From Orbaceae bacterium lpD04 (GTDB lineage: Bacteria; Pseudomonadota; Gammaproteobacteria; Enterobacterales; Orbaceae), in assembly GCA_036251935.1 (NCBI GenBank), contig CP133967.1:2737488-2801487 (forward strand): a DNA stretch of 64,000 nucleotides, written 5' to 3'. The notes beneath the pieces were generated by a model that searched no databases, was not told the origin of the DNA, and saw nothing but the letters and a program-made list of their open reading frames with translations. Positions 24,410-33,863 of the stretch are shown here, one piece after another (position 1 is the stretch's first letter; each line of letters begins with the position of its first letter). Made by a program: the position numbers and the translations under genes.

Positions 24410-25825
24410 ATGACAAAAATTTTAGCAGTCACTGGGTGTCCAACAGGCATTGCTCATACTTATATGGCTGAGGAAGCATTAAAAGCTGCGGCAAAACAAG
24501 CAGGGGTTGAAATTAAAGTTGAAACCAACGGCGCAAGCGGCATTGATAATATGATTACTGACGCTGATTTGGCAAAGGCAGTAGGTGTTATTATCGCGGC
24601 GGATAAAGATGTTAATCCTGATCGCTTTAATGGTATGGCTGTTATTGAAGTACCGGTTAAAGATGGCATTCATAAAGCCGATATCTTAATTAAACAAATT
24701 CTCACTGGCAACGTACCCATTCGTAATAGTAATAAATCTGAGCCAATAACCACTGATAACGTATCGAATAGCCAAGTTAAAGAATCTATCGGTCGCCAAA
24801 TTTATAAGCACTTAATGAACGGTGTTTCTAATATGCTGCCGTTTGTCGTTGCTGGCGGGGTTTTAATTGCTATTTCATTTTTATGGGGGATTTACTCAGC
24901 GGATCCCATGAGCCCACAATATAACCAATTTGCCGCTCTACTTAAAAATATAGGCGGCCAGGCATTTGGCATTATGGTACCAGTTTTTACTGCGTTTGTT
25001 GCCTCATCAATTGCAGGAAGGCCGGGTATGGTTGCTGGTTTTATTGGTGGGCTAGTTGCCAATATTACTGGAGCTGGCTTTATTGGCGGCATTATTGCTG
25101 GTTTTGCTGCTGGCTATTTAATGCTATATGTTAAAAAGTGGCTTGATCATTTACCTCGACAATTTGAAGGCTTAAAATCAATTTTTATTATGCCGCTAAT
25201 TGGCGTCTTTATCATTGGTGCAGTAATGTACTTACTTGGCGATCCTATTGCTGCCATTAATAATGGTATGAAAGAGTGGTTACAATCTTTACAGCAAGCA
25301 AATCCAATCTTATTAGGTATTGTCATTGGCTGTATGTGTTCATTTGATTTTGGTGGACCCGTTAATAAAGCGGCTTATGTTACAGGCACGATGTTACTTG
25401 GTGAAGGTAACTTTTACTTTATGGCAGGGGTTTCTGCCGCTTGTATTGTCCCTCCTTTCGCAATTGCTCTCTCTACCACTATTTTTGGTAATAAAGCGTT
25501 TAGTGAAGATGAAAGGGCCGCAGGATTGGTCAACTATGTTTTAGGCGCAACTCATATTACTGAAGGTGCGATCCCGTTTGCGGCCAAAGATCCTCTTCGT
25601 GTTATTCCAATCATGATGCTATCTTCTGCAATTGCAGCTGTTTTAACATTTTTAAGCCATATTCAAGTTCCCGCTCCGCATGGTGGATTTTTAGTCTTAC
25701 CGTTAGTAAATAAACCCTTACTTTGGGTAGGCTGTATTTTTGTTGGCGCAGTTCTGGGCGCAGTTCTACTCGGTTTAACTCGCATGCATCGAAATCGAAA
25801 ATTAGCGGCAAAAGCGGCATCATAA
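24410..25825 (+). CDS. PTS permease EIIBC, fructose family
   Basis: The membrane component imports and phosphorylates the substrate using phosphate from EIIA. The 471-residue protein begins with an EIIB-Fru domain whose phospho-accepting Cys is C10 (AVTGCPTGIAHTYMAEE), a short hydrophilic linker (about 100-125), and an EIIC domain with about ten hydrophobic segments including the MVAGFIGGLVAN and FDFGGPVNKAAY motifs of the fructose family. It lacks an EIIA domain, which is encoded by the next gene. The substrate is inferred from the neighbours to be fructose-like, most likely tagatose; the protein family itself covers fructose, mannose-type and 2-O-mannosyl-glycerate systems. Confidence 0.9.
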   Translation: MTKILAVTGCPTGIAHTYMAEEALKAAAKQAGVEIKVETNGASGIDNMITDADLAKAVGVIIAADKDVNPDRFNGMAVIEVPVKDGIHKADILIKQILTGNVPIRNSNKSEPITTDNVSNSQVKESIGRQIYKHLMNGVSNMLPFVVAGGVLIAISFLWGIYSADPMSPQYNQFAALLKNIGGQAFGIMVPVFTAFVASSIAGRPGMVAGFIGGLVANITGAGFIGGIIAGFAAGYLMLYVKKWLDHLPRQFEGLKSIFIMPLIGVFIIGAVMYLLGDPIAAINNGMKEWLQSLQQANPILLGIVIGCMCSFDFGGPVNKAAYVTGTMLLGEGNFYFMAGVSAACIVPPFAIALSTTIFGNKAFSEDERAAGLVNYVLGATHITEGAIPFAAKDPLRVIPIMMLSSAIAAVLTFLSHIQVPAPHGGFLVLPLVNKPLLWVGCIFVGAVLGAVLLGLTRMHRNRKLAAKAAS

Positions 25826-25879
25826 ATTTATGTGTAAGTGCCCTTCTAGCTAATACAATAATTACCAAGGATAAGTAAA

Positions 25880-26314
25880 ATGAATACAATACAATTAAGC
25901 AGTAATGATATTTGCTTTATCAATAAAGCTTTCACCAAAAAGCAAGCAATTGAAGCCGTTGCAAAAAATATGATTGATGCCCATTTAGTAAAAGATGATT
26001 ATATTGAAGCGATGTTTGATCGAGATAATCAAATTTCAACATTTTTAGGTAATGGTATTGCCATCCCCCACGGCACAACTGAAAAACGAGATAGTGTGTT
26101 ACAAACAGGAATCAAAGTTCTTTTTTGCCCGCAAGGCATTAATTGGGATGAAGATAACAATATTGCTTATGTGATAATTGGCATTGCAGCTAAAGCGAAT
26201 GAACACCTCGATGTTTTACGTCAATTAACAAGGGCGGTTATTGCACAAGATACATTAACACGCATTAAGGCAGTGAAAAATCCTGATGAACTGCTAATGA
26301 TTTTGCAAGGGTAA
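25880..26314 (+). CDS. PTS EIIA component, fructose/mannitol family
   Basis: The 144-residue protein is a stand-alone EIIA-Fru/Mtl domain that takes phosphate from HPr and passes it to the EIIB Cys of the preceding gene. The active histidine is H64 in the IAIPHGT motif. AAGGA precedes the ATG by 8 bases. It is the last gene of the operon, followed by a strong terminator. No HPr (FPr) domain is fused, so the general HPr must supply it. Confidence 0.92.
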   Translation: MNTIQLSSNDICFINKAFTKKQAIEAVAKNMIDAHLVKDDYIEAMFDRDNQISTFLGNGIAIPHGTTEKRDSVLQTGIKVLFCPQGINWDEDNNIAYVIIGIAAKANEHLDVLRQLTRAVIAQDTLTRIKAVKNPDELLMILQG

Positions 26315-26330
26315 CGGTTTTAATCTTGAG

Positions 26331-26361
26331 GTATAATGCGTCATTTAAAGACGCATTATAC
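26331..26361. terminator. Bidirectional terminator between the PTS operon and ribD
   Basis: A perfect 12-bp stem (GTATAATGCGTC with its complement) and a 7-base loop, starting 17 bases after the EIIA stop and ending 22 bases before the convergent ribD stop. A short T-rich tail follows on the plus strand. Confidence 0.8.
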
Positions 26362-26382
26362 GTTTAATTACCGTAGTAAAAA

Positions 26383-27513
26383 TTATTTAGTTTTCTTTTG
26401 TAGTATGCAGCGTAAATCATCACCAATTTTAATGGTTGATTGAAATGTAAATTCGGGTGCCTTTGAAAGCTCTATTAAATTAGGCAATATAGCCATATCG
26501 AGTGCATTATGACCGAGTAATTTAGGGGCATAATAAATAATTAACTCATCAACAAGACCTTGCTCAATCAGTGCGCCCGCAAGGTGACTTCCCCCCTCAA
26601 CCCAAACTGAGTTGATCTGTTTTTCAGCAAGGACTTTTAATAATGAGGTTAGGTCAATATTCATTTTGTCTGAAGATTCAATTAACAGTCGGCAATTGGC
26701 TTGCTCAATAGGTTTATCATCTTTGCGAACTACCCAAGTTTCACCTAGTTGTTTAAAAATATTTTCATCACCCATAAGTTTATTTTTACTGTCGATAATA
26801 ACTCGAATAGGCTGACGAATCGTTTCTTGAGGGTAAATCATCTGAATTTGTGGGGGTAACTCAGCGTGACGAACGGTTAAACTAGCGTTGTCAGCTTGGA
26901 CTGTTGCACGAGTACTTAAAATAGCGCTCGCTTGAGCCCTAAAATACTGAACATCTTGCCGCGCATCACTCGATGTGATCCATTTGCTTTCGCCTGACTG
27001 CATAGCAATTTTGCCATCTAAAGAGGCGGCTAATTTGAGTTGAATATAAGGTATACCACAGCGCATACGCTTTAAAAACGCTCGATTAATGTGCTCGGCT
27101 TGCTCTGAAAGTAGCCCAATGTCAACCTCAATGCCGGCCTGACGCAGCCGTTTAACACCTTGCCCTGAAACTTTCGGATTAGGATCTTGCATGGCAATAA
27201 CAACCCTTGCTATCCCCGCTTTGATCAATGCATCGGCACATGGTGGAGTTCTGCCAAAATGACTACATGGTTCAAGTGTCACATACGCTGTTGCGCCTTT
27301 TGCATTCACGCCAGCTTGCCTTAACGCGTAAACCTCAGCATGCGGTTCCCCTGCTTTTATATGATAGCCTTCACCAATAATTTGGTTGTTATTGACAATC
27401 ACACAGCCAACATTTGGATTTGGCGTAGTCGTAAAACAACCTAGCTGTGCAAGCTCAATCGCTTTAGCCATATAAAGATGATCATGATCGCTAAAATAAG
27501 GTGAGTTAGTCAT
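26383..27513 (-). CDS. ribD: Riboflavin biosynthesis deaminase/reductase RibD
   Basis: RibD deaminates and then reduces the pyrimidine made from GTP by RibA on the way to riboflavin. The 376-residue protein has the N-terminal cytidine-deaminase-like zinc site (H-A-E in GEPHAEVYAL, then PCSHFGRTPPC) and the C-terminal NADPH-dependent reductase (LKLAASLDGKIA, WVEGGSHLAGALIEQGLVDE). It lies 8 bases after nrdR in one operon, the usual nrdR-ribD arrangement; ribH, nusB and ribE are not seen next to it here. Confidence 0.97.
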   Translation of the reverse strand: MTNSPYFSDHDHLYMAKAIELAQLGCFTTTPNPNVGCVIVNNNQIIGEGYHIKAGEPHAEVYALRQAGVNAKGATAYVTLEPCSHFGRTPPCADALIKAGIARVVIAMQDPNPKVSGQGVKRLRQAGIEVDIGLLSEQAEHINRAFLKRMRCGIPYIQLKLAASLDGKIAMQSGESKWITSSDARQDVQYFRAQASAILSTRATVQADNASLTVRHAELPPQIQMIYPQETIRQPIRVIIDSKNKLMGDENIFKQLGETWVVRKDDKPIEQANCRLLIESSDKMNIDLTSLLKVLAEKQINSVWVEGGSHLAGALIEQGLVDELIIYYAPKLLGHNALDMAILPNLIELSKAPEFTFQSTIKIGDDLRCILQKKTK

Positions 27514-27521
27514 ACTTATTA

Positions 27522-27968
27522 CTATTGTAATTTGGCAATTTCTTTACTAAATTGCTCAATATCATCAAAACTAAAATAGACCGAGGCAAAGCGGATATAG
27601 GCAACTTTATCTAAATTTTTAAGTTCTTCCATCACGTAATCACCAACAAGCTTTCCAGCGACTTCACGTTCACCTGTCGCTCTAAGTCTTGATTTTATTC
27701 GCGTTACCGCATCTTCAATAGCATCTGAGCTCACTGGTCGTTTTTCTAGTGCTTTTTGCATGCCACTACGCAGTTTATCTTCATTAAATGGTTCACGAAT
27801 TTTATTACTTTTAATCACATTTGGCATAATTAGTTCGGCAACTTCAAATGTCGTAAAACGTTCATGGCATTCGTTGCATTGGCGACGACGACGGACTTGG
27901 TAACCCTCACTAACTAAACGTGAGTCAATAACTTTAGTATCGTCTGCATTACAAAATGGACAGTGCAT
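27522..27968 (-). CDS. nrdR: Transcriptional repressor NrdR of ribonucleotide reductase genes
   Basis: NrdR binds (d)ATP and represses nrd operons. The 148-residue protein starts MHCPFC and has a zinc ribbon with four cysteines (CPFC at the N-terminus and CNEC near residue 31-34) followed by an ATP-cone ([15 protein letters not shown]). GGGG precedes the ATG by about 8 bases. It is followed by ribD. Confidence 0.98.
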   Translation of the reverse strand: MHCPFCNADDTKVIDSRLVSEGYQVRRRRQCNECHERFTTFEVAELIMPNVIKSNKIREPFNEDKLRSGMQKALEKRPVSSDAIEDAVTRIKSRLRATGEREVAGKLVGDYVMEELKNLDKVAYIRFASVYFSFDDIEQFSKEIAKLQ

Positions 27969-28116
27969 TTATGTTCCCCGCTATTTATGCTAATAATTTG
28001 AATAAAATAGCTTAATTATATTATTTTAACAATAGTTAGCATCCATGCTAACTAATATTCAGTTAATTTCGTTAAAATATTGTTGTAACAGCTTATTTAA
28101 GCATAAAAAATAGTTA

Positions 28117-28292
28117 TATACCCAAGTGAAATCAAGATGCTTGATTTTTTAGCTTTAGCGTTGTGATAAGCAGGGTGATTAGAGGCTTAGCCTCTCACTT
28201 GCGTTTTAAAAGGGCTCAGGACGAAGTCCTTAGATCCCCCGGCTTCTGATTTTCAGCGCTATTCTCGAGCATCTTCATTGGTCACGAGTATA
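28117..28292. repeat. Structured element with imperfect terminal inverted repeats (MITE-like)
   Basis: About 176 bases bounded by 25-base imperfect inverted ends: TATACCCAAGTG...AAGATGCT at the left and the complement of AGCATCTTCATT...GAGTATA at the right, matching at 18 of 25 positions. Inside are two short perfect hairpins, AGAGGC-TTA-GCCTCT (28181-28195) and AGGAC-GAA-GTCCT (28218-28230). The trinucleotide TTA flanks both ends, which could be a target duplication; the right copy is the thrC stop codon. The base composition is more GC-rich than its surroundings. The rest of the 27969-28292 gap (27969-28116) is AT-rich with no feature I can name. Confidence 0.6.
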
Positions 28293-29582
28293 TTACCATT
28301 TAAGGTTGATTAAAAAATCACGTAACTGATTAAAATCATCATCCATTACATGCGACAACAATGTCATATCAGCCCGCTCAGCTAACTCTTGAGGTAGAGG
28401 AATTGATTTAGCTAAAATATCCTCAACGACTTCTTTAAATTTAGCAGGGTGCGCGGTGCCTAAAAAGAGTCCATACTCACCATCTTGTAGCTGGTCGCGT
28501 AAAACGCGGTACGCGATGGCACCATGAGGCTCTGATAAATAACCTTTTTTATCTAGTTCACGTACGCTTTGTTTAGCTACATCATCAGATACTGCGCCAT
28601 GACCTAATGATTTTAGTGCCCATTCTTCACGTTTATAGATTTCTTCAATACGAGGCCAGTTGTTGGGTTGACTCACGTCCATAGCATTCGATAGTGTAGC
28701 AACTGTTTTATGAGGCTCCCAATTGCCTGTTTCTAAATAACGAGGTACCGTATCGTTAGCGTTTGTCGCAGCAATAAAACGTTTAATTGGTAAGCCCATC
28801 GTTTTTGCAAGTAGGCCAGCAGTTAAATCACCAAAATTACCACTCGGCACTGAAATAACTAATTGTTCACGTTGTTTTGGTGTTAACTGGGCAAAAGCTT
28901 CAAAATAGTAACAGATTTGCGCAAGTAGTCGGCTAATATTGATTGAATTTGCTGAATTTAATCCGATTGTGGTTTTTAATGCTTCATCATCAAATGATTT
29001 TTTAACTAATGCCTGACAAGCATCAAAATCGCTTTTGATCGCAATAGTATGAATATTATCGCCCAATGTACAAAAGAGCTTTTCTTGTAAGGGGCTGATC
29101 TTACCCTGCGGATACAAGATCACAACGCGAATATTGGGTAAATGATAAAATGCATGAGCAACCGCAGCTCCGGTATCGCCAGAAGTTGCGGTTAAAATAG
29201 TAATTTTTTTATCAGCAGCAACTTGAACTAAGGCCTGCGCCATAAAGCGTCCACCAAAATCTTTAAAGGCAAGTGTTGGGCCATGAAATAACTCTAATGT
29301 ACCAATATCTGCTTCAACAGATTTAACCGGCGCTGGGAATTGAAATGCATTTTTAACTAACCTTAGCATGTCCTCACTGCTCATTTCACTGCCGATAAAA
29401 GCAGATAAAATTTTAGCACTTCGACTAATAAAATCTAATTTTAGTAATGAATCAATTTCATTAGGTGTAAACTTAGGTAAATCCTGTGGAAAAAACAAAC
29501 CTTGTCCTTTTCCTAATCCTTGTTGTACAGCCTTAGAAAAACTAACTTGTTCGGAATGATCTTTTAAATTATAAAGTTTCAT
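28293..29582 (-). CDS. thrC: Threonine synthase
   Basis: ThrC converts O-phosphohomoserine to threonine with pyridoxal phosphate. The 429-residue protein has the PLP lysine region (HGPTLAFKDFGGRFM), the TATSGDTGAAVAHAF motif and the ISVPSGNFGDLTAG glycine-rich loop. It is the last gene of the thrLABC operon, 66 bases after thrB. The stop codon abuts the inverted-repeat element at 28117-28292, which may act as its transcript end. Confidence 0.98.
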   Translation of the reverse strand: MKLYNLKDHSEQVSFSKAVQQGLGKGQGLFFPQDLPKFTPNEIDSLLKLDFISRSAKILSAFIGSEMSSEDMLRLVKNAFQFPAPVKSVEADIGTLELFHGPTLAFKDFGGRFMAQALVQVAADKKITILTATSGDTGAAVAHAFYHLPNIRVVILYPQGKISPLQEKLFCTLGDNIHTIAIKSDFDACQALVKKSFDDEALKTTIGLNSANSINISRLLAQICYYFEAFAQLTPKQREQLVISVPSGNFGDLTAGLLAKTMGLPIKRFIAATNANDTVPRYLETGNWEPHKTVATLSNAMDVSQPNNWPRIEEIYKREEWALKSLGHGAVSDDVAKQSVRELDKKGYLSEPHGAIAYRVLRDQLQDGEYGLFLGTAHPAKFKEVVEDILAKSIPLPQELAERADMTLLSHVMDDDFNQLRDFLINLKW

Positions 29583-29648
29583 AATATTTTCGACTCTCTC
29601 TATGCTTAAATTTTATTTAGCCGTTTATTTTACTTGTAATGCTGTTTT

Positions 29649-30584
29649 TTAAACAACTCGTGCGCCTTGCTTATCAATCTTACAGATGTGGATAAATCCT
29701 TCATCATTTTGTAAATAATGAGCCTTCAGCCATAATTCAACTTGTTGAGCCGTTTCAAGCTTATCGGTGACAACAAAAATTGTCGGCCCAGAGCCCGAGA
29801 TCCCTGAAGCAAGTGCACCTAAACGTTTAACGCTCGTTTGTGTTTCATCAAAATTAGGTAATAGCTGTTTACGATAAGGCTCGGCGATATTATCTTGTAA
29901 CATAGATACCGCAAGTTGCGGTTGGTTGGTATAACATGCATGAATAAATCCACCCACATAGCGGCCATGCGCGACACAGTCTTGTTTTTGATATTGCGCC
30001 GGTAAAATAGCTCTAGCTTCAGCCGTTGAAACTTTGATCCCTGGATAAGCCATCACCCAATACCAATTCTCAAAATGTGGAATCGACTGGCTAATAATGC
30101 CGATTTCATCGACGATAAGCTGCATTCCCCCTAAATAACAAGGAGCGACATTATCATAATGTATACCACCGGAGATCCGACCTTCCATCTCCCCCATCAT
30201 GCTTAGCATCTGCTGCTCATTAAATGGTTTATTAAAATATTCGTTTAGTGCAACTAACGCGCCAACGACTGAGCAAGCACTAGAACCGAGTCCCGAACCA
30301 ATTGGCATGTTTTTTTCAAGAGTCATTGCGACAGGTAGTTCTTTCCCCATCGCTTGACAAAAACGTTGCCAACATTGATATACAATATTAAATTTAGGAT
30401 CTTTCGGTAGCTTTTTAACAAACTGGCCTTTATTGGTTAAGTGAAATTGCGCTGCATCTTCAACGGTAATACTATCGCCAAGCATCACACCGCTAATAGG
30501 ATTAATTGCAGCACCTAAAATATCAAATCCGACACTGATATTAGCCATTGATGCCGGCGCATACACTTTTATTGATTTACTCAT
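29649..30584 (-). CDS. thrB: Homoserine kinase
   Basis: ThrB phosphorylates homoserine with ATP. The 311-residue GHMP-fold kinase shows the ATP loop [17 protein letters not shown] (about residues 90-106), the N-terminal [18 protein letters not shown] and the C-terminal [11 protein letters not shown] motif. The start codon directly follows the thrA stop with no gap, indicating translational coupling. Confidence 0.98.
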   Translation of the reverse strand: MSKSIKVYAPASMANISVGFDILGAAINPISGVMLGDSITVEDAAQFHLTNKGQFVKKLPKDPKFNIVYQCWQRFCQAMGKELPVAMTLEKNMPIGSGLGSSACSVVGALVALNEYFNKPFNEQQMLSMMGEMEGRISGGIHYDNVAPCYLGGMQLIVDEIGIISQSIPHFENWYWVMAYPGIKVSTAEARAILPAQYQKQDCVAHGRYVGGFIHACYTNQPQLAVSMLQDNIAEPYRKQLLPNFDETQTSVKRLGALASGISGSGPTIFVVTDKLETAQQVELWLKAHYLQNDEGFIHICKIDKQGARVV

Positions 30585-33041
30585 TTAACCACCAATTTTA
30601 CTCGAAGTTGTTCGTAAGATATCGGCAAATACACCCGCTGCAGTCACATCATTACCCGCACCATAACCACGTAATACGAGTGGAATTGGTTGATAATAAC
30701 GGGTATAAAATGCTAATGCATTCTCGCCATTTTTAATTTTATATAGCGGATCATCGCTATCAACAGCCTCAATTTTAACACTACATTCACCATTATCAAT
30801 ACTACCTACATAGCGCAATACTTTACCTTGCTTCGCCGCAGTTTCTACTTTCGTTTTAAATTCTGTATCAAGCTGTGGTAATTTAGCCATAAACTCACTC
30901 ACATCGCCTTGTGAATAAGAAGCAGGTAATACTGATTGTACATTAATTTGGGCTAGCTCTAATTGTAGGCCTGCTTCTCTAGCTAAGATTAATAATTTAC
31001 GTGCCACATCAGTACCAGAAAGATCATCTCGAGGATCGGGCTCTGTAAATCCTTTTTCTTTTGCAAGTTTTGTTGCTTCTGATAATGACATACCCTCGTC
31101 GAGTTTACCAAATATAAATGATAGTGATCCTGATAAAATACCCGAGAAACGAATAAGTTCATCGCCTGCATTAAGTAAATTTTGTAAATTCTCAATAACC
31201 GGTAAACCAGCTCCAACATTCGTATCATATTGAAATTTTCGTTTACTTTTTGCTGCCTCTTGGCGTAAACGTAAATAGTAAGCCATTGAGCTGGTGTTGG
31301 CTTTCTTATTTGGCGTTACGACATGAAAACCGCTAGCTAAAAGATCAGCATATTTATCAGCAACATCAGAGCTTGAAGTACAGTCAACTAAAATAGGATT
31401 AAGTAAACGATTATCTTTAGCAAATTCAAGTATCTGATTTATGCTATATGTTTTTTGGCTCTGTTTTATGGTATCACGCCAGTTGGTAAGGCTTAGTCCA
31501 TCACGATTAAGTACACAGTGCTTTGAGTTAAATAATCCACACACTCTTAAATCTATTTGTTTGTTTTTAAGCCAAGTTTGTTGTCGGCTGATTTGATCAA
31601 CTAATGCACCACCAACGCCGCCAACACCAATAATAAAAACATCTAACGTTTGATCAGTACCAAATAACATTTGATGAGCAACGCGAACGCCCATTACTGC
31701 AATGTCATTATCAACAACTACCGAAATCGATCGTTCTGATGATCCTTGAGCAATGGCAACGATATTGATATTCGCTCTAGCAAGCGCAGTAAAAAAGTTT
31801 GCCGATAAGCCACGCATAGTGCGCATACCATCACCGACAACAGAGATAATCGCTAGCTTCTCAATAACTTCGACTGGCTCAAGTAGGCCATCTTTTAGCT
31901 CCAAGTAAAACTCTTCACTCAATGCTTCTTGAGCAAGGTAAAGCTCAGCTTGTGGAACACAAAAGCTAATGCTGTATTCTGATGATGATTGAGTAATTAA
32001 TACGACCGAAATGCCGGCATAAGACATAGCTGAAAATACTCGCGCAGACATACCAACCATACCTTTAAGTCCTGGCCCTGAGACATTAATCATGGCCATA
32101 TTATTTAGGTTCGTTATTCCTTTTACTGGCGCAGAAGTATCCACAATATTCGCACCAATTAATGTGCCTGGTGCATCAGGGTTATTGGTATTTTTAATTA
32201 AGCATGGGATTTGAAATTGGGCAATCGGTAATATAGTGCGAGGATGAAGAACTTTGGCTCCAAAATAAGATAATTCCATCGCTTCTTGATAAGACATCGT
32301 TTTTAGTAACCTTGCATCAGGAACTAAGCGTGGATCACATGTGTACACTCCATCAACATCAGTCCAAATTTCACAGCAGCTAGCACGCAAGCAGGCTGCT
32401 AACACAGCTGCTGAATAATCAGAACCATTTCGTCCAAGAACAACAAGTTCACCTTTTTCATTGCCTGCGGTGAATCCCGGCATCAAAATAATATTATTTT
32501 TAGGTATATTCAATTCTTTAATTCGATGAGTTGATTCGTTGATATCGACTGTTGATTCTAAATAATCGCCATCAGCAAGAAGCATGATAACTGGGTTGAT
32601 AACGGTTACATGATGACCTTTAGCTTTTAGTAATGCATCCATTATCGCAATAGATAATTTTTCACCTCGACAAATAATAGAGGCATTAATACTATCTGGG
32701 CACTGACCTAGTAATTTAATGCCATGAAAAAGTTGTTTTAGATTATTTAATTCATTTAATGAAAATCTTTTCATCTCTTCATAGGCAAAATTAGGTAACG
32801 CTTGGGCTAAGCCGGCTAAAAGATCAGCAAAAATCTTTTCTGCTTCGTTAATATTAGTTTGAATATCTTGCCCTGCGACTGTTTTTTCGACCATAGCCAC
32901 TAAATGATTGGTTATTTTCGCTGGCGCCGATAATACGGTAGCCGTTTGCTCTTGCTTAGCATTATTTTCAATAATCTCAGCGACGCGAAGAAAACGCTCG
33001 GCATTAGCAACGGATGTTCCTCCAAATTTTAATACTTTCAT
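30585..33041 (-). CDS. thrA: Bifunctional aspartokinase I / homoserine dehydrogenase I
   Basis: ThrA carries out the first and third steps towards threonine. The 818-residue protein has an N-terminal aspartokinase ([28 protein letters not shown]), two ACT regulatory domains (about 310-450) and a C-terminal homoserine dehydrogenase with NAD-binding [13 protein letters not shown] and the [33 protein letters not shown] region. The ACT domains allow feedback inhibition by threonine. AAAGGTG precedes the ATG. It lies just after a transcription attenuator. Confidence 0.98.
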   Translation of the reverse strand: MKVLKFGGTSVANAERFLRVAEIIENNAKQEQTATVLSAPAKITNHLVAMVEKTVAGQDIQTNINEAEKIFADLLAGLAQALPNFAYEEMKRFSLNELNNLKQLFHGIKLLGQCPDSINASIICRGEKLSIAIMDALLKAKGHHVTVINPVIMLLADGDYLESTVDINESTHRIKELNIPKNNIILMPGFTAGNEKGELVVLGRNGSDYSAAVLAACLRASCCEIWTDVDGVYTCDPRLVPDARLLKTMSYQEAMELSYFGAKVLHPRTILPIAQFQIPCLIKNTNNPDAPGTLIGANIVDTSAPVKGITNLNNMAMINVSGPGLKGMVGMSARVFSAMSYAGISVVLITQSSSEYSISFCVPQAELYLAQEALSEEFYLELKDGLLEPVEVIEKLAIISVVGDGMRTMRGLSANFFTALARANINIVAIAQGSSERSISVVVDNDIAVMGVRVAHQMLFGTDQTLDVFIIGVGGVGGALVDQISRQQTWLKNKQIDLRVCGLFNSKHCVLNRDGLSLTNWRDTIKQSQKTYSINQILEFAKDNRLLNPILVDCTSSSDVADKYADLLASGFHVVTPNKKANTSSMAYYLRLRQEAAKSKRKFQYDTNVGAGLPVIENLQNLLNAGDELIRFSGILSGSLSFIFGKLDEGMSLSEATKLAKEKGFTEPDPRDDLSGTDVARKLLILAREAGLQLELAQINVQSVLPASYSQGDVSEFMAKLPQLDTEFKTKVETAAKQGKVLRYVGSIDNGECSVKIEAVDSDDPLYKIKNGENALAFYTRYYQPIPLVLRGYGAGNDVTAAGVFADILRTTSSKIGG

Positions 33042-33122
33042 ATTGCACCTTTCATCTATTGATCAAAATGATATTGTTTATATGTATACTTAATGAACAT
33101 TCGTTGCATTAAGACATAAAAA

Positions 33123-33143
33123 AACCCGCTAATTTTGCGGGTT
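33123..33143 (-). terminator. Attenuator terminator of the thr operon
   Basis: On the minus strand AACCCGC, a 7-base loop and GCGGGTT are followed by TTTTTTT. The same GCGGGTT occurs upstream at the end of the leader peptide (33174-33168), so AACCCGC can pair either with the upstream copy (antiterminator) or the downstream copy (terminator). Confidence 0.9.
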
Positions 33144-33165
33144 CTTTGACGATTTTTAGGAAAAG

Positions 33166-33234
33166 TCAACCCGCTCCGAGCCTAATGGTGCCAGAGGTGC
33201 CAATAATCATGATAATCATCATTACTGTTTTCAT
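33166..33234 (-). CDS. thrL: thr operon leader peptide
   Basis: A 22-codon open frame with start ATG at 33234, preceded by AAGGATTAGG, encodes a peptide beginning MKTVMMIIMIIGTSGTI and ending GAG like the E. coli leader. It has three Thr and five Ile codons, the two amino acids that control thr attenuation. The stop codon lies inside the GCGGGTT segment (33168-33174). A ribosome stalled at Thr or Ile codons leaves this segment free to pair with AACCCGC and prevents the terminator; a ribosome that reaches the stop covers it and lets the terminator form. Too short for usual gene finders. Confidence 0.88.
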   Translation of the reverse strand: MKTVMMIIMIIGTSGTIRLGAG

Positions 33235-33278
33235 TTACCTAATCCTTCTCACTAATTTATGTGGATCTAAAAACAAAA

Positions 33279-33302
33279 CAGCCCGACGTTTAAGTCAGGC
33301 TG
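33279..33302 (-). terminator. Terminator of the small unknown gene
   Basis: A 9-bp stem with one G-U pair (CAGCCTGAC / GTCGGGCTG on the minus strand), 6-base loop and a following TTTTGTTTTT. It insulates the thr leader from the gene upstream. Confidence 0.85.
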
Positions 33303-33308
33303 CAAAGA

Positions 33309-33638
33309 TTAAAAAACTTTTTTGCTATTTTCGTATTCGTTAACGACACGATTTAATGCATTATATAAACTCGCCGCATCCTCTTTTTTCAGGGCGCTAT
33401 CAAGTATATTTAAATACGATACCATTAATTTTTGGTTATCTTCAGCAAACTGAGGTGATACTTCCTGATCTTCATATAACATGACATATGTACGGGCAAA
33501 ACCAAATATCAAGAAATAAACGGCAGCATTGCTAGGATCGTCTTGAATTAATTGTTGCATTGCTTGACGTAGCTTCACATAGGTATCTGTACCTGGAAGA
33601 CTATTTGCAAATTTATTGATAACTTCAGAAAATGCCAT
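33309..33638 (-). CDS. Small protein of unknown function
   Basis: I do not recognise this 109-residue protein. It is predicted to be mostly helical, without membrane segments, signal peptide or cysteines, and with a hydrophobic core segment AAVYFLIFGFARTYVMLY near residues 38-55. GAGG lies about 10 bases before the ATG and a good terminator follows the stop, so it looks like a real monocistronic gene. It may belong to a lineage-specific family. Its neighbours (thr leader, ydfG) say nothing about function. Confidence 0.7.
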   Translation of the reverse strand: MAFSEVINKFANSLPGTDTYVKLRQAMQQLIQDDPSNAAVYFLIFGFARTYVMLYEDQEVSPQFAEDNQKLMVSYLNILDSALKKEDAASLYNALNRVVNEYENSKKVF

Positions 33639-33759
33639 TGTTAATAAACCTCAATTAACCATTAAGGCAAAAGAATAGCAATCACTGAACATAAGTGCAA
33701 GTGTATTTTATTAACAATTAAAAAAATTTTTACAAGGTTAGTGCATTAGTAAGGCCATT

Positions 33760-33815
33760 ATTATAAATTGTCGTAAAAGGGAACGAAGATACCGCCTTTT
33801 ATGACAATTTATAAT
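33760..33815. repeat. Long perfect-arm inverted repeat (hairpin)
   Basis: Two 21-base arms (starting ATTATAAATTGTC and ending GACAATTTATAAT) with one mismatch that can form G-U pair enclose a 14-base loop. It lies 49 bases after the ydfG stop and more than 100 bases upstream of the small unknown gene. No U-run follows, so it is not a standard terminator; it could stabilise the ydfG mRNA 3-prime end or be a remnant of a repeat. Confidence 0.75.
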
Positions 33816-33863
33816 TTAAATAACAATTAGATATCAAATGATAACGTATTGGTATAAAAGTTT

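Noticed and set aside
28181..28230. Hairpins inside the thrC-proximal element as a CRISPR or REP array
   Set aside because: Two different short hairpins, with no repeated unit and no spacers.
33146..33343. Plus-strand frame across the thr leader
   Set aside because: It is antisense to the leader peptide and the attenuator, and contains two terminator stems.
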